Below the pieces are notes generated by a model that ran no database searches, was not told the origin of the DNA, and saw only the letters and a list, made by a program, of their open reading frames with translations. The position numbers were made by a program, and so were the translations under genes. Source: Desulfosporosinus metallidurans (GTDB lineage Bacteria; Bacillota; Desulfitobacteriia; Desulfitobacteriales; Desulfitobacteriaceae). From it: a stretch of DNA of 64,000 bases. The first letter of the stretch is position 1; each line of letters starts with the position of its first letter. Below, in pieces: positions 24,850 through 34,178 of the stretch. The stretch is from NCBI RefSeq assembly GCF_001936615.1, contig NZ_MLBF01000006.1, positions 62,001-126,000 of the forward strand, read 5' to 3'.

Positions 24850-25350
24850 TTATGTTAGAGAGCTTAATAATTGTTTATATATGTCTTGTGGTTGGAAAGA
24901 AGGATTCTTTTGTTTATCTCCACTCGGATTTCCATTTGGATTCGCGTTTGGGTCCCCTTTTTGTGTTTGAGATTTTAAATAGGTTTTTTGCTGTTCTGTA
25001 AACACTGCATTGATTTCATCTGCTTTTTGTTGGAGAAAATCTCGACTGGGACTAGTCGTATCAATTAGAAGCTGAATAACCGGTTTGATTTTATCTTTTT
25101 GATCACTGGTCAAAACCATTTCTTGATTGCTTTGAAGACGACGTATTTCCATAGCGGCTTGCATCGCTGGATTGAGAGTTGGTTTTTGGCTCGTTTGCCC
25201 CTGGGCCGTCTCATTTGTATTTGTTGATTTTGATGTTGCCTCCGTCGTGGTACCACAACCACCTACTCCAATTATCATTATGGACAATGCTATACCCACT
25301 GCGATCCAGGGTTTACTTTTTGATTTCTGAACTCGATTCAATTTTACCAT
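24850..25350 (-). CDS. Lipoprotein, LTxxQ/Spy-like
   Basis: 166 residues. Basic N-terminus, hydrophobic helix and lipobox GVGGC at about residue 32 mark a lipoprotein signal. The mature part is a Ser/Thr-rich linker, then a helical segment with MVLTSDQKDKIKPVIQ and NAVFTEQQKTYL, two LTxxQ-like motifs as in Spy/CpxP-type envelope sensors, and a Gly/Asn/Pro tail. Last gene of the glycosylation operon. An envelope-stress sensing or chaperone role is inferred. Confidence 0.75.
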   Translation of the reverse strand: MVKLNRVQKSKSKPWIAVGIALSIMIIGVGGCGTTTEATSKSTNTNETAQGQTSQKPTLNPAMQAAMEIRRLQSNQEMVLTSDQKDKIKPVIQLLIDTTSPSRDFLQQKADEINAVFTEQQKTYLKSQTQKGDPNANPNGNPSGDKQKNPSFQPQDIYKQLLSSLT

Positions 25351-25403
25351 TTAGTGAATTCCTCCCTAAATTATATTAGATAAAATACTTGGCCGGCCAT
25401 AAC

Positions 25404-27014
25404 TTAGTCTATCGGCGTTTCAGAAGTAACCTTACTCCATCCTCTCCCTTCACTTCGTGTTAAATCGAATAAAACCTTAACAAGGTATACAAAACACAAG
25501 ATATTTAGTATTGAAGAAACAATCAGAAACGGCCCATAGGATATAGAATTTACGCCATTTAATGTTTCATAAAGGACATAATGAGTATTAATATAAATCG
25601 TTGAACTAAGTCCTGCAGCCACCAACAACAGCCTTTTATCCTTAAGATAGATGAAGGTTATAATCGACAGTGCTAAGGCAGGGAATAAATATCGCTCATG
25701 CATCCGAGCGGAAAATGTGAAGACCCCCACAATCAACACCAGTGCAACAGCCGGTGCGAAAACCCTGCTCTTCCCTCTGATATAGAGAAGCCATGATAAG
25801 GCAGTGATTAAGACAATAAAAATCATCCCCCAGGTATGATAGCTAAACAAAAACAAGGTACCAGCATCCTTGGCATAGTTTTTCCCGAGCAGACTAAAAA
25901 AGTTAAAAGCATTGACGGAAGCATACGGGTATTCACCAAGCGTACTGGCGAAAAGTTTGAAAATCCAAAGCCAATCTGCATTCCATGAAAAGGGAAGCAC
26001 GAGGACAATAGCTGTTATAAAGCCGGGCACTAGGATTTTGACCCAACTCTTTAGATTTTTTTGCCTAATCAGCTCAAAGAAAACGACCGGGAGAAAGATA
26101 ATCCCTTGCGGCTTCATGAGCACAGCTGAAGTGAACAAAACAGAAGCCAGACCTATCTTCCTTTCTGTGAGTAGAACGACCGCGGAAACAATCAAAAGGG
26201 TGAAGAAAGAATCAACTTGACCCCAAATTGTTGAATTGATAAACACCGCAGGGTTGAAGGCATAAAATGCGGATAGCAGCAGGCTCATTTCCAAAGTAAG
26301 ATATTTCTTAGCCTGTTTGTATAGTAAGAACGAGGTGACGATATCTGCGATAATGGACGGAAGTTTCAAAAATAACGTGAAATAGGGACTAACAGCGGAA
26401 AGGCTACCTAGTTTTCCGATCATATACAAAACGTAAATATACAACGGTGGGTAGTCACTGGAGTGACGGCCTTGATAAAACTGTGTGAGATTATTCGCAG
26501 CCGTGGTCGCCCAGTTTTTGAAGGTGCTTAAATCATACGGATGCCCATTGATTAGAGTCGCCAGAGTAATCCGCAATAAAAAGCCCACACCGAGAACGGT
26601 CAAAATCACTAATGTTTCCTGACTGGGATGGATGTTCACCTTCTTATGGGTAATAAGGTAATAGGCCACAAGGAAAATGATCAAGAATATTCCAGCATAC
26701 GCGGCGACTTGGGTAGTATAATTCCCCGTCTGATTATTCCCTAGATTATTCATCGCTTCATTCCGAAAATTGTTGTTGGGAGGAGCATTTAAACTTGGCG
26801 TCCCATTTGGCACGGAGCCGTTTGGGGAATCCATTTTAGAACTATCATTTCGCAACGGATGATTACCGTTTGGGACTGATCCGTGGTCCACTATAGTATT
26901 CTGATTCGATTGAGCTTTCCCACTGTAACTCCCTAAGGACGAGATGCACAACACCCCAGCTAATATGAGCATTGTTAGTAAGCTAATTTTAAACAAGTGC
27001 TTCTTCAAACCCAC
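25404..27014 (-). CDS. Multi-spanning GT-C glycosyltransferase
   Basis: 536 residues. One N-terminal helix, an Asn/Gly/Pro/Ser-rich external stretch (about 35-90), then about ten membrane helices. The first large loop holds PYDLSTFKNWA and SDYPPLYIYVLYMIGKLG, typical of polyprenyl-phosphate-dependent mannosyl-type transferases (GT-C fold). GTG start with AGGAG ten bases upstream. Lies between galU and the lipoprotein in one operon. Acceptor unknown. Confidence 0.82.
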   Translation of the reverse strand: MGLKKHLFKISLLTMLILAGVLCISSLGSYSGKAQSNQNTIVDHGSVPNGNHPLRNDSSKMDSPNGSVPNGTPSLNAPPNNNFRNEAMNNLGNNQTGNYTTQVAAYAGIFLIIFLVAYYLITHKKVNIHPSQETLVILTVLGVGFLLRITLATLINGHPYDLSTFKNWATTAANNLTQFYQGRHSSDYPPLYIYVLYMIGKLGSLSAVSPYFTLFLKLPSIIADIVTSFLLYKQAKKYLTLEMSLLLSAFYAFNPAVFINSTIWGQVDSFFTLLIVSAVVLLTERKIGLASVLFTSAVLMKPQGIIFLPVVFFELIRQKNLKSWVKILVPGFITAIVLVLPFSWNADWLWIFKLFASTLGEYPYASVNAFNFFSLLGKNYAKDAGTLFLFSYHTWGMIFIVLITALSWLLYIRGKSRVFAPAVALVLIVGVFTFSARMHERYLFPALALSIITFIYLKDKRLLLVAAGLSSTIYINTHYVLYETLNGVNSISYGPFLIVSSILNILCFVYLVKVLFDLTRSEGRGWSKVTSETPID

Positions 27015-27042
27015 TAGCAGGATGCTCCTTTCATATCACATT

Positions 27043-27945
27043 TCATACCGCAGTTCTTTTTATTCGATTCTTGCCGAGTTCCTTATTAAATACTTTCTGT
27101 AAATAATCCATCAATTGAGGGTAGAGTTCTTCACGCTGAAGTCCCATTTCCAGGATAGCTTTCATATAGCCAAACTTATCCCCAATATCGTAGCGTTCTC
27201 CCTTCAATTCCAAACCAAGCAGACCCTCTTGTTCACGTACTTGTCGCAAAGCATCTGTAAGTTGATACTCGTTTCCCGCCCCTCTTTCTTGAGTTTTCAA
27301 GATGGGGAAAATCGATGGTTTCAAAATATACCGACCCATGATTGCTATATTTGACGGTGCTTTAGCAGGCGTAGGCTTTTCGATTAAATCCCTTACTTGC
27401 AAAATCTTATTGTGCAGGGCTACAGCCGAGATGATCCCATATTTGCTGACTTCCTCAGGTTGCACTGTCTGGACTCCCACAACGGTTGACTCATAGGTTT
27501 CAAAGACATTCATGAGTTGTTTCAGAGCTGGTGGCTCGGACACCATAATATCGTCCCCAAGCAAGACCGCGAAAGGTACGTCTCCTATAAATTGTTCAGC
27601 ACATAGAATGGCATGTCCCAAACCCAAAGGCTCCCTTTGACGCATATAATGAATATTGGCCATATCGCTGATGTTTTGAATCTCGAGCAACAGATCAGTT
27701 TTTCCTTTTTCCCAAAGAGATTGTTCGAGCTCGACAGACTTGTCAAAATGATCTTCAATCGATTTTTTATTTCTACCCGTTACAATGAGTATACTTTCGA
27801 TACCCGACTGCACCGCTTCTTCCACAATATACTGAATGGCTGGCTTATCAACGATCGGCAACATTTCTTTCGGCTGTGCTTTTGTTGCAGGTAAAAATCT
27901 CGTGCCTAAACCAGCTGCCGGGATAACGGCTTTCCTGATTTTCAT
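27043..27945 (-). CDS. galU: UTP-glucose-1-phosphate uridylyltransferase
   Basis: About 300 residues from ATG 27945 (GGAG eight bases upstream). Nucleotide-binding AVIPAAGLGTRFLPATKAQPKEM split by the usual Gly-rich loop, VDKPAIQYIVEEA, and the sugar-binding DDIMVSEPPALKQL and EKPTPAKAPSN regions are all intact. It makes UDP-glucose, the likely donor feeding the GT2 enzyme of this operon. Confidence 0.95.
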   Translation of the reverse strand: MKIRKAVIPAAGLGTRFLPATKAQPKEMLPIVDKPAIQYIVEEAVQSGIESILIVTGRNKKSIEDHFDKSVELEQSLWEKGKTDLLLEIQNISDMANIHYMRQREPLGLGHAILCAEQFIGDVPFAVLLGDDIMVSEPPALKQLMNVFETYESTVVGVQTVQPEEVSKYGIISAVALHNKILQVRDLIEKPTPAKAPSNIAIMGRYILKPSIFPILKTQERGAGNEYQLTDALRQVREQEGLLGLELKGERYDIGDKFGYMKAILEMGLQREELYPQLMDYLQKVFNKELGKNRIKRTAV

Positions 27946-28058
27946 GATAATCACTCCAATTCATTAATATCGGGTAAGAGACTCCTGTTTACGTGCTGTT
28001 TCTGAAAAGTGCATTGCGCATCTTTCGGAACATAAGCTTTTCTCGTATTCTTTTTTAC

Positions 28059-28433
28059 TTAACCAAAAACTAATAAACGACTGCCGATAAAATTAATAAC
28101 AAGGCTCACACCTGTCGCAAGTAATTTACTGACGAGTATTGACCAAACAAAATGATTGTGAAAATAGATTAACAGGCCATAAGTTATAGTCAATGTGCCT
28201 AGGTTGAGAACCAGAAATCGGAGGAATGATCGGGAGGATTGAGCGCGTCCTCTAAAAGTCCATGTCCGATTCAGAAGGAAGCTGTTCAATACTCCACACG
28301 TGTAAGAAATACATTGCGCCACGAATAGGACAACACCCAGATTGGAGAACACTGTAAACACAGTAAAATCTACACCAGTATTTACTGCTCCAACCAAACA
28401 AAACTTTAAAAATTCAAGAGGGCGCTTCGCCAT
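28059..28433 (-). CDS. GtrA-family polyprenyl-sugar flippase
   Basis: 124 residues with four membrane helices. FLKFCLVGAVNTGVDFTVFTVF at the start (written here in two overlapping thoughts: FCLVGAVNTGVDF) and NRTWTFRG in the middle loop are GtrA hallmarks. Thought to move undecaprenyl-phosphate sugars across the membrane. ATG directly follows the GT2 stop, so they are coupled. A 104-base gap separates it from galU. Confidence 0.92.
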   Translation of the reverse strand: MAKRPLEFLKFCLVGAVNTGVDFTVFTVFSNLGVVLFVAQCISYTCGVLNSFLLNRTWTFRGRAQSSRSFLRFLVLNLGTLTITYGLLIYFHNHFVWSILVSKLLATGVSLVINFIGSRLLVFG

Positions 28434-29438
28434 TTAGACAACCTTCTTTACAGTGCGTTCTCTTTTGACTATCCGTTCGTCCTTCACAATTCGCTCTTCG
28501 TTCTTCAACCCATAACACTCACTCACTATATACAGGGGGCGATTTCTTGTTTCGTCATAAATTCGACCAATATATTCTCCGATGACCCCCATCATTGTGA
28601 GGAGAACACCGCTTAACACGAATTGCATTGCCAAAACCAAATTCCACCCAGCGATAGCAGATTTACTGAATATTTTCAAAAGCAAGAGTACTACCAAGTA
28701 AGTTATACCTGAAGAAATGATGATTGCTCCAGCATAGGTTGCCAGTTTGATGGGTTTATAGGAAAAGGAGGTAATCCCATCCAAACTTAGTTTGATCATC
28801 TTTTTCAAAGGATACTTGCTTTCTCCAGCCAAGCGTTCATCCCGCTCATATTCAACCGCAGTCTGCTTAAACCCCACCCAGCTCACAAGGCCACGGACAT
28901 AACGGTTTTTCTCAGGCAAGCGTTTCAGTTCTTCGCACACTCTGCGATCCAATAAGCGAAAATCCCCTGTATCTGTTGGGATATTGAGATCTGTTGACGC
29001 ACTAAGAATGCGATAAAACAAGCGTGCGGTCAGTTTTTTAAACCAAGTTTCTCCCTTGCGCTTCGTTCGTTTGGCATAAACGACGTTATACCCTTCTTTC
29101 CACTTAGCAATCATTTTTAGAATTAATTCAGGAGGATCCTGTAGATCAGCGTCAATCACAACAACCGCAGCGCCAGACGCATAATCCATTCCCGCTGTAA
29201 TTGCAATCTGATGCCCAAAGTTACGGGAAAAGGAAATTAGTTTGACATCCTCATCTTGAGCTCGGATGCTTTTAATCATTTCCAGTGTATGGTCACTACT
29301 GCCGTCATTCACGAAAATTAGCTCATACGATTCTCGAGTTGTATCCATTACCTGCTTCAAGCGCTGGTAAGTTTGACAAAGGACAACTTCTTCATTGTAG
29401 ACGGGAATGACTATAGAATAGCGAATGTCCATGTTCAT
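28434..29438 (-). CDS. Polyprenyl-phosphate glycosyltransferase (GT2, GtrB/YkcC-like)
   Basis: 334 residues. GT-A domain with VIPVYNEEVVL, the nucleotide-sugar motif VVIDADLQDPPE and a conserved RLLDRRV segment, followed by two C-terminal membrane helices (about 235-258, 270-293). Makes a lipid-linked monosaccharide on the inner face. The C-terminus carries repeated ERIVK units (DERIVKRERTVKKVV), an oddity compared with relatives. AGGAGG precedes the ATG. It is the second gene of the operon. Confidence 0.92.
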   Translation of the reverse strand: MNMDIRYSIVIPVYNEEVVLCQTYQRLKQVMDTTRESYELIFVNDGSSDHTLEMIKSIRAQDEDVKLISFSRNFGHQIAITAGMDYASGAAVVVIDADLQDPPELILKMIAKWKEGYNVVYAKRTKRKGETWFKKLTARLFYRILSASTDLNIPTDTGDFRLLDRRVCEELKRLPEKNRYVRGLVSWVGFKQTAVEYERDERLAGESKYPLKKMIKLSLDGITSFSYKPIKLATYAGAIIISSGITYLVVLLLLKIFSKSAIAGWNLVLAMQFVLSGVLLTMMGVIGEYIGRIYDETRNRPLYIVSECYGLKNEERIVKDERIVKRERTVKKVV

Positions 29439-29459
29439 ACGTCGTTTACCTCCTTTCCG

Positions 29460-31652
29460 TTAAGATTTGATTTCATATAACGCAGAAGATCCGTTTCTAT
29501 CCATTCCCATGCCTCCGCTAGAATCTGTACTTGATTGCCACTCGCTTGATGGAATGGCGGTTCCATTCTGACGAATCCAAGTCTGAACGTCCGAACTTTC
29601 TCCCCCAGGGCCGCCTGATGAAAGCAAGACGTATTTGATTTCTTTGTTGGCAATCATTTGTTTCAATTTATCCACGGTTAGGATCGGATCAGAGCCAGAA
29701 AACCCACCCATGGCCATAACTGCTTTTCCGGTTTTAATAATATATGCCTCTGCCGTGCCGGCATTGGTCGTGGCAAACAAGTATTTCTCGCCAGTATTGT
29801 TGGTTGTCAGATAGTCCACCAATTTTGTGTTAATAGATTCCTGCATCTGGCCTTGAGCTTGGCCTTGTCTCTGAACACGAGCCAGATCTTGTGTTTGGTA
29901 CGTGGTTTTAGTTTGGTCCTGGGTCTGGCTTTGAGCTTGTGCTTGGTTTGGGATCTGACCTTGTGGACCCTGACCTGGCATACCCTCTCCACTTTGTGGC
30001 CCCGCTGCAGGCATCATACTGTTTCCCCCGTAGATCATCGGAGTCGTTGCCCAAAAGAGCGGAGCGACTAGAAGCGTCATAATCCCACCTATAGCAGATA
30101 TCCTAGAAATAGAGGTTCTAAACGATAGTTTTTGCGGAACACTATCCCCTAGTGAATCCCCAGTTGGAGTTGGAGTTGCAGTTGCAGATCCGAGATTCGA
30201 GGTTCGCTGGAAGAAAGGTGAAACCAATAGGATTAGAGAGAATACGACCCCCAATACCCCCACAACGACCGGCAGACTAATACCAATCTGGGTCTTATAC
30301 GGCCAGAGAATAAAGACTTCGAAAGCTGTCGTTCCTAAGAATCCCACGGGTAGCAACCACCGTTTCCACCCTTCACTTTGTCGGTGATAGTAACAAAGTT
30401 CTACCCACCCAGCTCCTGTTAAGACCGCAATGGGAGGAGCTAACATAATCAAATAGTACTGATGGAAAAATCCTGCTACACTGAAGAAACCCATGATCGG
30501 CAACAACCAAGCCAGCCAGAACAAACTTTCCATCTGTTTATCAGTTAGCGGTTGTTTACGACGAATTCCTATGAGTAAGCCGATCGAAGATAATAAAGCA
30601 AAGGGCAGTAACCAGCTAATTTGTCCTGATAACTGAGACTGAAACAATCTTAGCGGACCGGCCGTTCCAGTGTTGAACATGCCATTGCTACCATTTCCAG
30701 GGCCTCCTCCACCCGGGCCACCATCTCTCATTTGACGATTTGAATCAGTTCCGTCGATGGCGGGCGGTTGCCCTGCAGAGTTCTGACCTGTTGCGTTCTG
30801 CACTGAACTAGAACCTTGCGAAGAACCATCAGCTCCCCCGCGGTTGCCTCCTCCCGGCCCTCCTTGTCCGGTCAGACGGGATATCCCGTTATAGCCAAAG
30901 GCTAATTCCAGGACTGAATTTGTTTGGCTGCTTCCAATATAAGGCCGATTTGCCGCAGGAATGCTATCCACGATGATTGGCCAGGATAACGAAACGATCA
31001 GTAGGGCTGCAGTAGACACGGCAAGCACGCCCAGCTTCTTTTTCCAATTCACTTTGAAAGCGAGTAAATAGAACAAGTAGAACGCAGGTAAAACCATATA
31101 CGCTTGAAGCATTTTGATATTGAAACCCACCCCGATCATGGCAAAAGCTGCGATGGACCAAACCATTTTTTTTGTTTTCATGGCCCTAAATAACATCCAC
31201 GTTGCCGCTAGAAGCGTGAAAACCAATAAACTATCCACATTATTCGTACGACTTACAGCGACTGCGATCGGTGTACAAGCAGCTACCAACGCTGCGAACC
31301 TGGCGGCAGTTTTACCGAAAGACGGTTTCACAAGTACGTAAATCAGCAGTACTGACCCTACTCCTGCCAAAGCCTGGGGCAAAATGACACTCCAGCCGTG
31401 TATGCCAAGTACTGAAGCAAACATCGTTTGAATCCAGAACGCCACAGGGGGCTTATCCACAGTCACGAACCCCCCTGGATCAAAGGACGCGAAAAAGAAG
31501 TTGTGAAAACTCTGTAGCATACTCGTAACCGCCGCCGTGTAATAGGCATTGGCATATTGATCTTGCCAAATGCCATAGATATTTAAGAAGGCGGCCAGTA
31601 AGACGATTCCAATCAGCAGCGAGTCAATTCGTTTAGCCTTTAAAAATTTCAT
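29460..31652 (-). CDS. ArnT/YkcB-like GT-C glycosyltransferase with low-complexity loops
   Basis: 730 residues. The first external loop has DPGGFVTVDKPPVAFWIQ, the acidic-residue and DKPP signature of PMT/ArnT-type transferases; about twelve membrane helices follow. Two extracytoplasmic regions are unusually low in complexity: Gly/Asn/Ser-rich (about 265-330) and Gln/Gly/Thr-rich (about 545-610). The C-terminal 110 residues form a soluble external domain. Resembles Bacillus YkcB, which pairs with YkcC, as here. First gene of the operon, downstream of the six-unit TTCAG array. Confidence 0.9.
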   Translation of the reverse strand: MKFLKAKRIDSLLIGIVLLAAFLNIYGIWQDQYANAYYTAAVTSMLQSFHNFFFASFDPGGFVTVDKPPVAFWIQTMFASVLGIHGWSVILPQALAGVGSVLLIYVLVKPSFGKTAARFAALVAACTPIAVAVSRTNNVDSLLVFTLLAATWMLFRAMKTKKMVWSIAAFAMIGVGFNIKMLQAYMVLPAFYLFYLLAFKVNWKKKLGVLAVSTAALLIVSLSWPIIVDSIPAANRPYIGSSQTNSVLELAFGYNGISRLTGQGGPGGGNRGGADGSSQGSSSVQNATGQNSAGQPPAIDGTDSNRQMRDGGPGGGGPGNGSNGMFNTGTAGPLRLFQSQLSGQISWLLPFALLSSIGLLIGIRRKQPLTDKQMESLFWLAWLLPIMGFFSVAGFFHQYYLIMLAPPIAVLTGAGWVELCYYHRQSEGWKRWLLPVGFLGTTAFEVFILWPYKTQIGISLPVVVGVLGVVFSLILLVSPFFQRTSNLGSATATPTPTGDSLGDSVPQKLSFRTSISRISAIGGIMTLLVAPLFWATTPMIYGGNSMMPAAGPQSGEGMPGQGPQGQIPNQAQAQSQTQDQTKTTYQTQDLARVQRQGQAQGQMQESINTKLVDYLTTNNTGEKYLFATTNAGTAEAYIIKTGKAVMAMGGFSGSDPILTVDKLKQMIANKEIKYVLLSSGGPGGESSDVQTWIRQNGTAIPSSEWQSSTDSSGGMGMDRNGSSALYEIKS

Positions 31653-31715
31653 TGCCTTGATAACTCCTTTTTAAGTAATTGTCTGTAGCACACTTTTGCT
31701 CTTTAGTTCTTCTTT

Positions 31716-31791
31716 ACTATAACCTTCGTTTCTGAATCGCTCCTAAATGCCACCTGAACGTTAATTGAGTGTTTCCTGAAAATTAGCTGAA
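31716..31791 (-). promoter_or_regulatory. Six-unit TTCAG array and -10 of the glycosylation operon
   Basis: On the minus strand, units at 11-bp steps: TTCAG (31787-31791), TTCAG (31776), CTCAA (31765), TTCAG (31754), TTTAG (31743), TTCAG (31732). The last, TTCAGA, is followed by nine bases and TATAGT (31716-31721), about 60 bases before the first glycosyltransferase. Spacing to the -10 equals that of the other two arrays. Confidence 0.88.
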
Positions 31792-31798
31792 AAGCTCG

Positions 31799-31844
31799 GA
31801 AAATAAAAAACAGCTCTATCTGCAACAAATTGGCAGATAGAGCT
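31799..31844 (-). terminator. Rho-independent terminator of the two-component operon
   Basis: Perfect 12-bp stem (31812-31823 with 31833-31844) followed on the minus strand by TGTTTTTTATTTT. A second, imperfect hairpin lies at about 31900-31938 between it and the kinase stop. Confidence 0.85.
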
Positions 31845-31953
31845 GAAATTCTTAGGAACAACACCTCTGACGTTCCAACCCCGACCTTGTAGGAAATAAC
31901 AGAAGAGCTCTGTTCACAATAATGCGAACAAAACTCTTCTTAATCCAAGACTA

Positions 31954-33435
31954 TTATGACGGTTCATCGACTGGCAACCATACATAAAAGGTGGTTCCTT
32001 CCTCTGGCATACTTTCTACCCTTATCGTACCGCCATGAAGCTCCACGATGGATTTTGTAATCGCCAAGCCAAGTCCAGCACCTCCGTATTTACGAGTCCT
32101 AGACGAATCACTCCGATAAAATCGATCGAACAGCATAGCTAAATGTTCTTCGGGTATACCAGAACCGTTATCCTTCACGGTTAGCTCAACACCCTCGCCA
32201 GCCGTTGCCAAAGAAAGCTGAATATCTCCCTTCTCGGGATCGGTATGTTGAACCGCATTATGAAAGAGATTCAGTATAACCTGTTTTATTTTATCGGCAT
32301 CAAACCAACTTCTTAAATTTGAGGTGAGTCTCAGACTGACTTTGCGAGTTCCAGCCAACAACCTTAATTGCGGGGCCATATCTTTAATGATCTCGTCCAA
32401 TGCTCCCTCGCTTAATTGGATTTTGGGTGAACGGTCCAGCTTAGCAAGTAAGAGTAAGTCTTCTACCAGCTTTTTCATGCGGTCGGATTCTGCGTACATA
32501 CTCGTCAGGGATCTGTTTAACATATCCGGTTGATTCATGGCACCCCGGAGGAGCACTTCTATAAATCCATGAATGACGGTCAATGGAGTACGTAACTCAT
32601 GTGAAGCATCCGCAACAAAGCGGCGCATTTGCTCCTTGGACTCTTTTTCCGCCTCAAACGACAATTCTAGTCTCTGGAGCATGCCATTAAACGAATTTGC
32701 CAGTCGATCAATTTCCACTTGCCCTTGCTCAACAGGTAAACGCTCGGCAAGATTTCCAACGTCAATTTGTCCCACCGTGTCGACCATGTTAGACAAGGGA
32801 ACCAAAGTTTTTCTCAGCACAGGAATAAAGGCTAACATTCCACCGATTAAGGCGAGCAAAGAAATTCCAAGGAACATAAGCAATTGCTGGAGCAACATAT
32901 CTTGCAATGGCTTAGTACTTAAGTCTACTTGGACCACTTCAGGAATATGGTCTCTCGTCCGAATGGTCTGAAGGACAATCAGTTGTTCCTCTCCTTCTGT
33001 TGAGTTAACTATTTTATAGGTCAAGTTATGCTCAGAGCCCAGAGCATTTTGGTAATCCTGTTCAGGTAACTTTTGTGGTGTTCCCACGTTCACCGAGGAA
33101 TTGGATAGGACCGTAAACGTCCCCTTCTCATCGATGAGGGCAATTGAGGCATCGGGCATAAAGAAAAAAGGAGCATGATGAGGTCCTTTTTCAAACAATG
33201 AACTTGATGAGCTATCGGTCACGGTCATCTGCTGCCAGGCGTCTGGAGGGACGGACTGAACCTGGCTCTGAATACTCTTCGCTTGATTTTGGTAGACAAA
33301 CCCTTGCATAAAAACATATTGTAGGAAACCGATAACAACCAGCAAGGCGGCCATGAGTAACAGTGAACGAGCTAAGAGCTGAAACCGAAGGGAGTTTGGT
33401 ACAAAAAAGCGTTGAAAGCGGGTTCTCAGTTTCAT
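31954..33435 (-). CDS. Sensor histidine kinase, glycosylation-linked two-component system
   Basis: 493 residues. Membrane helices about 22-44 and 186-210 flank an extracytoplasmic domain of about 140 residues; then HAMP, HisKA with SHELRTPLTVIHGF, and HATPase with NLFHNAVQHTD, DNGSGIPE and GGAGLGLAI. The ATG overlaps the regulator stop by four bases. Co-directional with, and directly upstream of, the glycosylation operon; the shared operator arrays support a functional link. Ligand unknown. Confidence 0.93.
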   Translation of the reverse strand: MKLRTRFQRFFVPNSLRFQLLARSLLLMAALLVVIGFLQYVFMQGFVYQNQAKSIQSQVQSVPPDAWQQMTVTDSSSSSLFEKGPHHAPFFFMPDASIALIDEKGTFTVLSNSSVNVGTPQKLPEQDYQNALGSEHNLTYKIVNSTEGEEQLIVLQTIRTRDHIPEVVQVDLSTKPLQDMLLQQLLMFLGISLLALIGGMLAFIPVLRKTLVPLSNMVDTVGQIDVGNLAERLPVEQGQVEIDRLANSFNGMLQRLELSFEAEKESKEQMRRFVADASHELRTPLTVIHGFIEVLLRGAMNQPDMLNRSLTSMYAESDRMKKLVEDLLLLAKLDRSPKIQLSEGALDEIIKDMAPQLRLLAGTRKVSLRLTSNLRSWFDADKIKQVILNLFHNAVQHTDPEKGDIQLSLATAGEGVELTVKDNGSGIPEEHLAMLFDRFYRSDSSRTRKYGGAGLGLAITKSIVELHGGTIRVESMPEEGTTFYVWLPVDEPS

Positions 33436-34115
33436 AACAAGTCAACTCTGTATCCAGCCCCGCGCAGAGTTCGAATCAAGCGATGTTCTTTGTCGTTCAA
33501 TTTTTCTCGGAGTGATCGTATATACACTTCGACGATATTTTCATCTCCGCCGAAATCATAGCCCCATACCTTATCCAAGATTTTTGCTTTACTTAAGACC
33601 AGACCTTGGTTGAGCACCATGAATTTGAGCAACTCATACTCCGTGGTCGAAAGTTCTAGAACGCGCTGCTGGTATTGGATCTCCTTGCGCCGATCATCAA
33701 TTCTAAATCCTCCGATTACCACTTCCCCTAAAAGATTGGGAAATTGATTGCGAACTCTAGCGTGGATGCGTGCCAACAATTCCTCGAAACTAAAGGGTTT
33801 CATCACATAGTCGTCCGCTCCTAAAGTCAACCCTTTGACTCTGTCCTCCACTTCATCCTTTGCCGTAAGCATAATAATCGCTACATTCTCCGTTTTTTTA
33901 AGCATACGGCACACTTCAAACCCATCCATACCAGGCATCATAACATCAAGAATTATAATATGAGGCTGGAATTGTTTTGCAAGGGTCACCCCAGTCATCC
34001 CATCTTGGGCAGTTTGCACTTCAAATCCTTCATTCTGAAGACCCATCTCTAAGAATTGTAAAATATTTGGTTCATCATCGACCAATAATATCTTGATTCC
34101 TTTTAAATTATTCAC
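33432..34115 (-). CDS. OmpR/PhoB-family response regulator, likely binder of TTCAG arrays
   Basis: 227 residues with an intact receiver (acidic pair DDEPN, Asp in IILDVMMPGMDG, Thr in MLTAKD, Lys in DDYVMKPF) and a winged helix (NIVEVYIRSLREKL). Proteins of this family bind direct repeats spaced 11 bp as dimers. Its own promoter has four perfect TTCAG units at that spacing, so it is the best candidate to bind all three arrays in this window. Confidence 0.93.
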   Translation of the reverse strand: MNNLKGIKILLVDDEPNILQFLEMGLQNEGFEVQTAQDGMTGVTLAKQFQPHIIILDVMMPGMDGFEVCRMLKKTENVAIIMLTAKDEVEDRVKGLTLGADDYVMKPFSFEELLARIHARVRNQFPNLLGEVVIGGFRIDDRRKEIQYQQRVLELSTTEYELLKFMVLNQGLVLSKAKILDKVWGYDFGGDENIVEVYIRSLREKLNDKEHRLIRTLRGAGYRVDLL

Positions 34116-34178
34116 GATATACCCTCCAAATTAACTTAGAACGCAAATTAAGGTATAAATCTTTTGGATTCTTTCTTT

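Noticed and set aside
29853..30071. Plus-strand Leu/Ser-rich frame
   Set aside because: Product of the Gln/Gly codon repeats of the GT-C gene read in reverse.
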